Position numbers and translations under genes: made by a program
In this document: piece by piece, positions 1 through 5,383 of the stretch
How the letters are laid out: each line of letters opens with the position of its first letter
How positions within the stretch are numbered: the stretch's first letter is position 1
The notes under the pieces: model-generated
What the model was told of the DNA's origin: nothing
Databases searched by the model: none
The model's input: only the letters and a program-made list of their open reading frames with translations
NCBI GenBank assembly: GCA_031256885.1
Contig: JAIRPS010000043.1
Coordinates: forward strand, 1-5,618
DNA: 5,618 nucleotides
DNA from: Bifidobacteriaceae bacterium
GTDB lineage: Bacteria; Actinomycetota; Actinomycetes; Actinomycetales; WQXJ01
Reading direction: 5' to 3'

Positions 1-576
1 AATTGAGTAGTAACCCTGATCCTTGTTGGGGTAGGTGAACCGGGCCATGCCGGTGCGGGCGGTTGAGGTCAGCTCAACTGCTACCCCATTGCTGAGGGTC
101 ACCGCGTAGCGGCCGGGGCCTGACTGCTCATTGGTGGCCGTGTAGGTGACACCGACTGGGTTGCCGGAGGCGTTGGTGTTGGAGGTGGCGTTGATGGTGG
201 GCATCATGCCAACCACGCCGCCACCGGGACAGCCCGGGCCGTTCAGGTGGGTCAAACTGAAGAAGTTGATCCGTGGGGTGGTGCCAGACACCAGTGATCC
301 GCCGGAACCGTTGTAGTTGGAACGCGGCATGTCAGGGCCAAAGTTGACCATTCCGAATGGTACCTGGGCACCGGGTGCCACGTTGCCGGCGTAGCCGCTG
401 CTGGCTGGCATTGATGTGCCAATCAGCAGGTTGACATACTGCGTCAGGGGCAGCAACTGGTCAGGTGGTGGCCCTTGCGTGGTGGCGAAGGCACCAACCG
501 GTTGCAACACGCCGATCGCCAGGGCTGCCCCGGCGACCATTGCGCTGTACCGGACAAATGGTTTTAGGAAGTGCAT
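1..576 (-). CDS. Secreted GH92 family alpha-mannosidase, N-terminal part (runs off left edge)
   Basis: The first 192 residues of an exported glycoside hydrolase family 92 protein; the rest lies beyond base 1. Known GH92 enzymes are calcium-dependent exo-alpha-mannosidases that trim mannose from high-mannose N-glycans or mannans. Residues 1-31 form a signal peptide: positively charged start (K5, R9), hydrophobic core about 11-28, and an Ala-Phe-Ala cleavage site at 29-31. The family signature of the N-terminal beta-sandwich domain follows: YVNLLIGT (47-54), NVAPGAQVPFGMVNFGPD (65-82), FFSLTHLNGPGC (105-116), MMPT (124-127), then GPGRYAVTLSNG and ELTSTARTG up to 176. The catalytic acids of GH92 lie in the C-terminal domain, so activity cannot be judged here. 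The ATG has a GGAG ribosome site (586-583) six bases upstream. Membership of GH92 is well supported; linkage specificity is not visible. A CRP/GlxR-type box lies about 100 bases upstream. Confidence 0.88.
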   Translation of the reverse strand, partial: MHFLKPFVRYSAMVAGAALAIGVLQPVGAFATTQGPPPDQLLPLTQYVNLLIGTSMPASSGYAGNVAPGAQVPFGMVNFGPDMPRSNYNGSGGSLVSGTTPRINFFSLTHLNGPGCPGGGVVGMMPTINATSNTNASGNPVGVTYTATNEQSGPGRYAVTLSNGVAVELTSTARTGMARFTYPNKDQGYYSI

Positions 577-671
577 TAGATGCTCCGTTCTGCGTCGAAA
601 GCGCGGTTTGAAGGTTATTTGTGTCTCATGTTACATAACCGACTGTCGTTTGGGAAGAGTTTTCAACAGTT

Positions 672-687
672 TGTGAAATGAATCACA
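672..687. promoter_or_regulatory. CRP/GlxR-type operator, perfect TGTGA-N6-TCACA
   Basis: TGTGA (672-676), six bases, TCACA (683-687): an exact match to the consensus bound by cAMP-receptor proteins, including the actinobacterial GlxR. It lies 96-111 bases upstream of the GH92 start codon. A weak promoter can be drawn downstream on the minus strand (TTCCCA at 656-651, 17-base spacer, TAACAT at 633-628). This would put the box centre near -58, an activator-like position. Binding and the promoter are inference; the palindrome itself is seen directly. Confidence 0.65.
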
Positions 688-713
688 TTCATATTCAGAT
701 TAGCGGATAAATT

Positions 714-743
714 TGCGACACTCCGATAAAAGCCGAGGTCGCA
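714..743 (-). terminator. Possible weak terminator hairpin after the regulator gene
   Basis: Read on the minus strand, TGCGAC (743-738) pairs with GTCGCA (719-714), and an inner CTC/GAG extends the stem past one bulged base at 720. The hairpin begins four bases after the TAA of the regulator. It is followed only by AAATTTAT, not a proper U run, so it is at best a weak terminator or a 3'-end stabilising hairpin. Confidence 0.35.
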
Positions 744-747
744 GAGG

Positions 748-1764
748 TTAATTGGCTTTGACTAAGCGACGGGCTAGTCCCTCATCAACCACCAAATGGG
801 TGGCCACGCCGGCGCGCAGTGCCGCCAATAAGGGGGCCAACTTAGCTGGCCCAGCCACCGCGCAAAGACGGCGGGGTATAAGTTTTAGTTGCTGCGGATT
901 GGGGCCAGAGGCGCGGCGGTTCAAATCAATGTCAGCATATGAGCCGTCACGGCGCAGCAAGACAGTGCAAACATCACCAACCACACCCTCAGCGCGCAAA
1001 GTTTCCAGATCAGCTTGCTCAAAATATCCAGCAGAGTAGACATGCGAAGGCAATGGTCCGGTCAGCGAACCAACCGAAAACAAGGCAATATCGGCGCGCG
1101 CCGCCACGTCAAGAACACGGCGGATTGACCGTTCACGCCACATCAGGTTCTTGGTTTCAGCGAAGTCAAAGAACGCTGGGACAGGGAAGTCTAAGACTGT
1201 GGCACCAAAAGCGTCAGCGAACCGCGAGATGATTGAACCGGCGTAAGTGATTCCCGATGACCGGGTGTTAGCGGCACCGTTCAACTGCACAACAATCGCG
1301 CCGGGAGCAGATTTTGGTTGTAAATGGCGAGCGATGGCTGTGGTTGTGGTTCCCCAAGCAACACCCAAGATTGTCTGTGAGTCAACCCACATCGCTAAAA
1401 GCCGAGCGGCGGCCAGCGCAACATCGTCAAGACTTTGGTAAGCATCGGCATCGTCGGTTAGCGAAACAACGTGAGCTTCCACGCCAAACCGTTCTTGAAT
1501 CTTGGCAGCCAGGCCGAGCCGACGGGCGGCTGGAGCGTTCAAACGGATAGTCACCAAACCTTCTTGGCGGGCCGCTTTGAGCAGACGTGAGACAGAAGAG
1601 CGTGACAAACCTAAACGATGCCCAATCGTCTCCATTGTGTAATCCTGCAGGTAGTACAGTTCAGCGGCCAACTGTAGCTGCTGTTCACGCGAGACATCCA
1701 TGTGATGATTCTTGCACAAACGTGCAAACTTGTTGCGCAAAGGGTCAATTGGCCAGGTTTTCAT
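748..1764 (-). CDS. SorC-family sugar-binding transcriptional regulator
   Basis: A 338-residue DNA-binding regulator of the SorC family (older label DeoR/SorC), cytoplasmic, expected to respond to a sugar or phosphorylated-sugar effector. A helix-turn-helix spans about 30-75, with recognition region LGLSRSSVSRLLK at 51-63. The C-terminal sugar-binding domain runs about 85-335, with the family-typical GVAWGTTTTAIARHL (134-148), VVGDVC (261-266) and a terminal GPAKLAPLLAALRAGVATHL stretch (305-324). It is divergent from glpF-glpK across 184 bases, so it is the likely local regulator of glycerol uptake; the effector is unknown. The start is uncertain. M1 has only a weak AGGT upstream. M22 (ATG at 1701-1699) would give 317 residues, closer to the usual family length, and would leave the palindrome at 1712-1727 in the leader, but it also lacks a good ribosome site. 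The GH92 gene lies downstream on the same strand, with its own apparent control region between. Confidence 0.9.
   Translation of the reverse strand: MKTWPIDPLRNKFARLCKNHHMDVSREQQLQLAAELYYLQDYTMETIGHRLGLSRSSVSRLLKAARQEGLVTIRLNAPAARRLGLAAKIQERFGVEAHVVSLTDDADAYQSLDDVALAAARLLAMWVDSQTILGVAWGTTTTAIARHLQPKSAPGAIVVQLNGAANTRSSGITYAGSIISRFADAFGATVLDFPVPAFFDFAETKNLMWRERSIRRVLDVAARADIALFSVGSLTGPLPSHVYSAGYFEQADLETLRAEGVVGDVCTVLLRRDGSYADIDLNRRASGPNPQQLKLIPRRLCAVAGPAKLAPLLAALRAGVATHLVVDEGLARRLVKAN
1712..1727. promoter_or_regulatory. Perfect palindrome TTGCAC-N4-GTGCAA, candidate operator of the SorC regulator
   Basis: TTGCAC (1712-1717) and GTGCAA (1722-1727) are exact inverted copies separated by AAAC. 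A second short palindrome, TTGCGCAA, lies at 1733-1740 and resembles the same half-sites. Both fall inside codons 9-18 of the regulator as annotated, but just upstream of its likely alternative start at 1701. Length and symmetry fit a dimeric HTH operator. Assignment to this regulator (autoregulation or control of the divergent unit) is inference; no second copy was found close to glpF. Confidence 0.45.
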
Positions 1765-1948
1765 GGTAGACCTATGTCATGTCGCGGCCTCAGCGGCATA
1801 CAGACGAACCGAATCCGTCTGGACGGCAACGGTTGACCAAACCAAATCGGCGGTGCGCCAGCAGCCAGTTGGCTCCCCACCACGATTAGTCGCCAACCAA
1901 GCCGTTACCTGATGACACTAATCAAACCTTCAAGGAGGAGCAAACACC
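1765..1948. promoter_or_regulatory. Divergent control region between the regulator and glpF
   Basis: These 184 bases separate the two divergent start codons and should hold both promoters. No convincing -35/-10 pair was found on either strand. A TTGACC at 1833-1838 lacks a matching -10. ACTAAT at 1917-1922 resembles a -10 but sits only ten bases before the ribosome site. The region contains an inverted repeat CAGACG-N9-CGTCTG (1801-1806 and 1816-1821) and a looser TTGGC/GCCAA pair (1869-1873 and 1891-1895); either could be an operator half-site pair. No TGTGA-N6-TCACA box was seen here. Confidence 0.4.
1932..1940 (+). promoter_or_regulatory. Strong ribosome binding site that fixes the GTG start of glpF
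   Basis: AAGGAGGAG is a near-ideal Shine-Dalgarno sequence ending eight bases before GTG at 1949. The next in-frame ATG (1958) would be 17 bases away, so the GTG is preferred. Confidence 0.85.
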
Positions 1949-2692
1949 GTGTCAATTATGAAAGACATCTTCGTTCCCGAACTTATCGGGACCGCCCTAC
2001 TGATCTTGATGGGCTGCGGCGTAGTGGCCAATGTCATTTTGCGCAAGTCAAAAGGTTTTGGTGGCGGCACCTTAATGATCAACTTCGGTTGGGGTTTAGC
2101 CGTCTTCACCGGCGTCTATGCTGCCTACAAGTCAGGTGGTCACCTCAACCCGGCTGTCACGCTCGGCATTGTTGCCTCCGGCGCTGAAGAGTGGAGCAAC
2201 GGCATTGCTGTTGACGCTGGTTCAGCCCTGGCATACATTGCTGCCCAGTTCATCGGCGCTTTTATTGGTGCCGTTTTGTGTTGGCTGGTCTACAAGCAGC
2301 AGTACGATGACGAACCCGAAGCTGGCAACAAACTTGGCACCTTCTCAACCGGTCCAGCCATGCGTTCCTACGGCTGGAACCTTGTCACCGAAATTGTTGC
2401 CACATTTGTGCTGGTCTATTGGGTGCTGCAATCAGCCGGGTCACCAAACGGGATGGGTCCGCTTGGCGTGGCCATGCTGATTGTTGGTATTGGTGCCTGC
2501 TTGGGCGGTCCCACCGGTTACGCAATCAACCCGGCGCGCGACCTTGGGCCACGTATTGCGCACGCATTGTTGCCAATCAAAGGCAAAGGCTCATCTGACT
2601 GGAGCTACTCGTGGGTTCCGGTGGTTGGCCCGGTGATTGGCGGCGTGATCGCCGGTCTGTTTGCCCTCCTGGTTGGCTTACCCACCGCCTAA
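1949..2692 (+). CDS. glpF: Glycerol uptake facilitator (aquaglyceroporin)
   Basis: A 247-residue integral membrane channel of the MIP family that lets glycerol, and probably water and small polyols, diffuse across the cytoplasmic membrane. Both half-helix motifs are intact: N67-P68-A69 after TM2 and N194-P195-A196 in the second half. Hydrophobic stretches fit six membrane segments, roughly 8-30, 41-60, 90-115, 143-163, 170-188 and 222-244. The Asp after the second NPAR (D198) marks the glycerol-transporting subgroup. By alignment to E. coli GlpF from memory, the selectivity filter would be W48, G182, Y191, R197: the same except Tyr for Phe200, a change I recall in other Gram-positive GlpF proteins. 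Translation starts at GTG behind a strong ribosome site. glpK follows after 23 bases, so the two are almost certainly co-transcribed, and GlpK keeps the inward gradient by trapping glycerol. Confidence 0.94.
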   Translation: MSIMKDIFVPELIGTALLILMGCGVVANVILRKSKGFGGGTLMINFGWGLAVFTGVYAAYKSGGHLNPAVTLGIVASGAEEWSNGIAVDAGSALAYIAAQFIGAFIGAVLCWLVYKQQYDDEPEAGNKLGTFSTGPAMRSYGWNLVTEIVATFVLVYWVLQSAGSPNGMGPLGVAMLIVGIGACLGGPTGYAINPARDLGPRIAHALLPIKGKGSSDWSYSWVPVVGPVIGGVIAGLFALLVGLPTA

Positions 2693-2715
2693 AACATTCC
2701 TGAAAGGACTGATCT

Positions 2716-4230
2716 ATGAGTAAATATGTTGTAGCCATTGACCAAGGCACCACTTCAACGCGGGCGATCGTGTTTGACCATGCCGGCACCATCATCTCGG
2801 TGGGCCAGATGGAACATGAGCAGATTTTCCCACAAGCCGGTTGGGTTGAGCACAATCCACTGGAGATTTGGAACAACACCCGTGAAGTGATTGGTGTGGC
2901 CCTTGCGAAAGCCAACATCACACGTCACGATGTTGCCGCAATTGGTATCACCAACCAACGCGAAACCACCGTGGTGTGGGATCGTCACACAGGCGAACCG
3001 ATCTACAACGCGATTGTTTGGCAAGACACGCGCACCGCCCCGATCGTTGACCGTTTGGCGGCCGATGGCGGTGTGGATCGTTTCCGCAGCAAAGTTGGCT
3101 TACCCTTGAACCCCTATTTCTCAGGCACCAAGATTGTTTGGATTCTTGAGAACGTACCAGGTGCACGCGCCAAAGCTGAAGCCGGTGACCTCCTGTTCGG
3201 CACCACTGATTGCTGGGTGACCTGGAATTTGACCGGCGGTGTGGATGGCGGAGTGCATGTTACCGATGTGACTAACGCTTCGCGCACATTGTTCATGGAC
3301 CTGCGCACGCTTGATTGGGATTCGGAAATCCTGAGCATCTTTGGTGTGCCGCGTTCAATGTTGCCAGCCATCAAATCTTCCTCGGAAGTTTATGGTCACG
3401 CAGCCTCAGAATCCTTGCTCCGAGAAACCCCGATCAGCGGTATTCTCGGTGATCAGCAGGCTGCCACCTTTGGCCAGGCGGCTTTTGGTCCCGGTGAAGC
3501 GAAGAACACCTACGGCACCGGCTGCTTCCTGATTTTCAACACTGGCGAAGAAATCGTCTTGTCGAAGAACGGTTTGCTGACAACCATGGCTTACCAACTG
3601 GGCGACGCTCGCCCGGTCTACGCCTTGGAAGGTTCAATCGCCGTGACCGGGTCTTTGATCCAATGGTTGCGTGACAATCTGGGGCTGATCAACTCAGCAC
3701 CAGAGGTGGAAGAACTTGCCAAAACGGTTGAAGACAACGGCGGGGCGTACATTGTGCCGGCGTTCTCTGGCCTGTTCGCACCCTACTGGCTGACCGATGC
3801 GCGCGGTGTTGTCACTGGTCTGACCCGCTACGTTAACAAAGGTCACCTGGCCCGCGCCGCCCTTGAGGCGACCGCTTTCCAAACCCGCGAAGTGCTTGAC
3901 GCAGTCAACGCTGACTCGGGTGTGCCGCTGGCAGAATTGAAAGTTGATGGCGGCATGGTGGCCAATAACTTACTAATGCAGTTCCAAGCTGATATCCTAG
4001 GAGTGCCGGTTGTGCGTCCGGTGGTTGCTGAAACCACTGCCTTAGGTGCCGCTTATGCGGCCGGTTTGGCGGTTGGCTTCTGGTCAGGCCTTGATGAGCT
4101 GCGTGCCAACTGGGCTGAAGACAAGCGTTGGGCGCCGGTGATTGCACCGGCGGAACGCGACCGGCAGTTCCGTAACTGGAAGAAGGCTGTCACCAAGTCG
4201 ATGGCTTGGGTCGACAGTGACGTAAATTAA
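2716..4230 (+). CDS. glpK: Glycerol kinase
   Basis: A 504-residue cytoplasmic FGGY-family kinase converting glycerol and ATP to sn-glycerol 3-phosphate, the entry step to glycolysis and lipid synthesis. The length is that of the family. Visible motifs: phosphate loop DQGTTSTRA (9-17); glycerol-binding R82-E83 in NQRETT; Y134; D246-Q247 in GDQQA, with D246 the expected catalytic base. FGGY signature 1 is [13 protein letters not shown] (134-146), signature 2 spans 364-384 ([16 protein letters not shown]), and the nucleotide-binding VDGGMVANN is at 410-418. ATG is preceded by GAAAGGA (2702-2708) at seven bases. In the loop at 224-240 ([17 protein letters not shown]) there is no His where the HFYG motif of enterococcal/bacillus GlpK carries the HPr-phosphorylated His. 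The Gly-rich FBP-binding stretch of the E. coli enzyme is absent too. Control may therefore be mainly transcriptional (inference). Second gene of glpF-glpK, with a terminator 73 bases after its stop. Confidence 0.97.
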   Translation: MSKYVVAIDQGTTSTRAIVFDHAGTIISVGQMEHEQIFPQAGWVEHNPLEIWNNTREVIGVALAKANITRHDVAAIGITNQRETTVVWDRHTGEPIYNAIVWQDTRTAPIVDRLAADGGVDRFRSKVGLPLNPYFSGTKIVWILENVPGARAKAEAGDLLFGTTDCWVTWNLTGGVDGGVHVTDVTNASRTLFMDLRTLDWDSEILSIFGVPRSMLPAIKSSSEVYGHAASESLLRETPISGILGDQQAATFGQAAFGPGEAKNTYGTGCFLIFNTGEEIVLSKNGLLTTMAYQLGDARPVYALEGSIAVTGSLIQWLRDNLGLINSAPEVEELAKTVEDNGGAYIVPAFSGLFAPYWLTDARGVVTGLTRYVNKGHLARAALEATAFQTREVLDAVNADSGVPLAELKVDGGMVANNLLMQFQADILGVPVVRPVVAETTALGAAYAAGLAVGFWSGLDELRANWAEDKRWAPVIAPAERDRQFRNWKKAVTKSMAWVDSDVN

Positions 4231-4240
4231 AGGACCTTTT

Positions 4241-4293
4241 ACCTGGAGGGCCGTCAGGTTCCCCAGGTTGGGTCACCATATTGGTTGGTGACC
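4241..4293 (+). other. Hairpin cluster in the 3' untranslated part of the glpFK message
   Basis: A perfect 7-bp stem GGTCACC (4271-4277)/GGTGACC (4287-4293), extendable by G-U and U-A pairs, precedes the terminator. Upstream of it, ACCTG at 4241-4245 can pair either with CAGGT at 4255-4259 or, as ACCTGG, with CCAGGT at 4263-4268; these two pairings exclude each other. A role in mRNA 3'-end protection is the simplest reading; a regulatory switch is speculative. Confidence 0.45.
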
Positions 4294-4302
4294 TATCCCC
4301 AT

Positions 4303-4344
4303 GAGGTGCGGCTGCTTACCCCGACGGCAGCCGCACCTCTTTTT
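4303..4344 (+). terminator. Strong intrinsic terminator of glpF-glpK
   Basis: Perfect 13-bp GC-rich stem: GAGGTGCGGCTGC (4303-4315) and GCAGCCGCACCTC (4327-4339), 11-base loop, followed at once by five T residues (4340-4344). This is a textbook Rho-independent terminator. It separates the glycerol unit from the lipoprotein gene. Confidence 0.93.
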
Positions 4345-4352
4345 AACCACCC

Positions 4353-4419
4353 TTGGGCGGTGAGTCTGCGCCGGCAGCCTACAATGGTTGTTGTACCAAA
4401 GAACGAAGTGGCTTACCAT
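4353..4419 (+). promoter_or_regulatory. Possible promoter(s) of the lipoprotein gene
   Basis: The gene follows a strong terminator, so it needs its own promoter between 4345 and 4450. TACAAT (4380-4385) is a good -10, but its best upstream partner, TTGGGC (4353-4358), is 21 bases away. TTGTAC (4391-4396) with a 17-base spacer and TACCAT (4414-4419) has ideal spacing but weaker hexamers. Neither is convincing alone. Confidence 0.28.
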
Positions 4420-4435
4420 AAGGCACTGGCGTGAC

Positions 4436-4444
4436 GAAGGAGGG
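4436..4444 (+). promoter_or_regulatory. Ribosome binding site supporting the ATG start of the lipoprotein gene at 4451
   Basis: GAAGGAGGG ends six bases before ATG at 4451, the best-placed Shine-Dalgarno in this region. The competing GTG at 4514 has only a weak GGTGAA (4502-4507) ahead of it. Confidence 0.7.
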
Positions 4445-4450
4445 TTGTCC

Positions 4451-5227
4451 ATGACATCTCCGCAAAGTAAATGTAACTGTCGGGTTTCACAAGTCCACCA
4501 CGGTGAAGCTGCAGTGAGCAAAACGTTGAAAACCCTGAGTTTGCGGCTGTTAGCACTTCTTGCCTTGAGCCTGTTGGCAGTTGGCGGCGGTTGTAGCACA
4601 ACTTCAACACCAACTACCGCGTTGGGTAGTCAAACTACCAGCAATCCGGTCACACAGTTGGCTGGAGCTGCTGCTCAAGCTGACATAACCTCCTCACAGG
4701 CTGCGGACACACCCGCTGAGCAGGTGTCGTCAGCGGGACTGGCTCAGTCACCAGAAATGAAGGCTGCACAACAGCAGTTAGCTAAAGCTGTGACCGATTT
4801 CAGCACGGTCGATCAAAGCGACAACGGTATTCCGAATGGTTGGCGGGAAGGGGTTGTCGGCTTTTACGGCTCTGCCCAAGATGGCTACACCATGGTCCTT
4901 TCAGCTGATCAAGACCAAACTGCCTTACCAAGCTTTGTTAATCAGCTCAGTGCCTTAGCCCGCTCCCAACTGGCTGTGATCAACAGTTCAGTTACCACCA
5001 GTGCATTGACCGATGCTTGGCATAAGGTTTTTGACACCCAATGGTGTTCTGGTCAGGCAGATTTAGCAAACGGTACCATTCACTGGTTGATGGTTCATCC
5101 AAACGCGCAACGCGGCCTGATTGAGCTATCGGTTTACCCGGATGCTTGCCCAGATTTGGACTTAGAGAAGCTGCAAAATGTGGCACCAGGACTGGTTGAA
5201 GTTCAAATCGTTGACCAGATGCTCTAA
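4451..5227 (+). CDS. Predicted secreted lipoprotein of unknown function
   Basis: A 258-residue protein not recognised as any named family. It carries a lipoprotein signal peptide: charged K24, K27, R32, hydrophobic core 33-44 (LLALLALSLLAV), then GGG-C48. Gly at -3 is unusual but fits the permissive lipobox pattern, so C48 should be lipidated and the protein held on the outer face of the membrane. Residues 49-100 are a Ser/Thr/Ala/Gln-rich linker. A more ordered domain follows at about 101-258, with the only two mature cysteines besides C48 at C199 (QWCSG) and C233 (DACPD), a possible disulfide. The start is ambiguous. ATG at 4451 has an excellent ribosome site but puts 21 extra residues, including C8-N-C10, before a normal signal peptide. 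GTG at 4514 gives a canonical 26-residue signal peptide and 237 residues, but a poor ribosome site. The gene stands alone after the glpK terminator; no clear terminator follows. Confidence 0.75.
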   Translation: MTSPQSKCNCRVSQVHHGEAAVSKTLKTLSLRLLALLALSLLAVGGGCSTTSTPTTALGSQTTSNPVTQLAGAAAQADITSSQAADTPAEQVSSAGLAQSPEMKAAQQQLAKAVTDFSTVDQSDNGIPNGWREGVVGFYGSAQDGYTMVLSADQDQTALPSFVNQLSALARSQLAVINSSVTTSALTDAWHKVFDTQWCSGQADLANGTIHWLMVHPNAQRGLIELSVYPDACPDLDLEKLQNVAPGLVEVQIVDQML

Positions 5228-5383
5228 GGCACCAGCCACCACACGCCTGGACGGGGTGGGGTATGGGGGATTTGTGTTTGTGGGTTGGGTTGGTCCACTG
5301 GTTAGGGCGGATGCTAGCAAGCTGAATATGGTGCTGAGTGTGAGTGTGTGTTGCCAAAGTGGGTGTGCGTGTGGTTTGGTCAT
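5162..5383 (-). CDS. Small doubtful reading frame coupled by TAATG to the gene upstream
   Basis: A 73-residue frame whose ATG (5383-5381) shares its first base with the final A of the upstream TAA, the TAATG arrangement typical of translational coupling. It has no ribosome site of its own. Residues 13-29 (about TLTLSTIFSLLASALTS) form a short hydrophobic stretch that could be a membrane or signal segment, followed by a Pro/Thr/Asn-rich part. No family is recognised. Its coding strand is rich in A and C like the upstream gene, which favours common origin. Against it, the last 66 bases run antisense through the end of the lipoprotein gene, and the Thr/Pro/His-rich composition could simply come from A/C-rich non-coding DNA. 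The only other content of 5228-5382 is this strand-biased sequence, with a GT-rich run at 5336-5350. Confidence 0.3.
   Translation of the reverse strand: MTKPHAHPLWQHTLTLSTIFSLLASALTSGPTQPTNTNPPYPTPSRRVVAGALEHLVNDLNFNQSWCHILQLL

Noticed and set aside
416..676. Plus-strand 86-codon frame opposite the start of the GH92 gene.
   Set aside because: The minus strand gives a clear signal peptide and GH92 motifs through the same bases; this frame has no ribosome site or recognisable content.
2577..2921. Minus-strand frame across the glpF-glpK junction.
   Set aside because: It is antisense to two genes with intact family motifs, and has no ribosome site or domain.
4388..4450. TTG start extending the lipoprotein by another 21 codons.
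   Set aside because: The extension contains the strong ribosome site for ATG 4451 and has no ribosome site of its own.
5236..5259. CCACC/GGTGG stem considered as a terminator of the lipoprotein gene.
   Set aside because: Only five base pairs, a long loop and no following T run.
5336..5350. GAGTGTGAGTGTGTG run considered as a tandem repeat locus.
   Set aside because: Too short and imperfect to call a repeat; it is part of the general G/T strand bias of this region.
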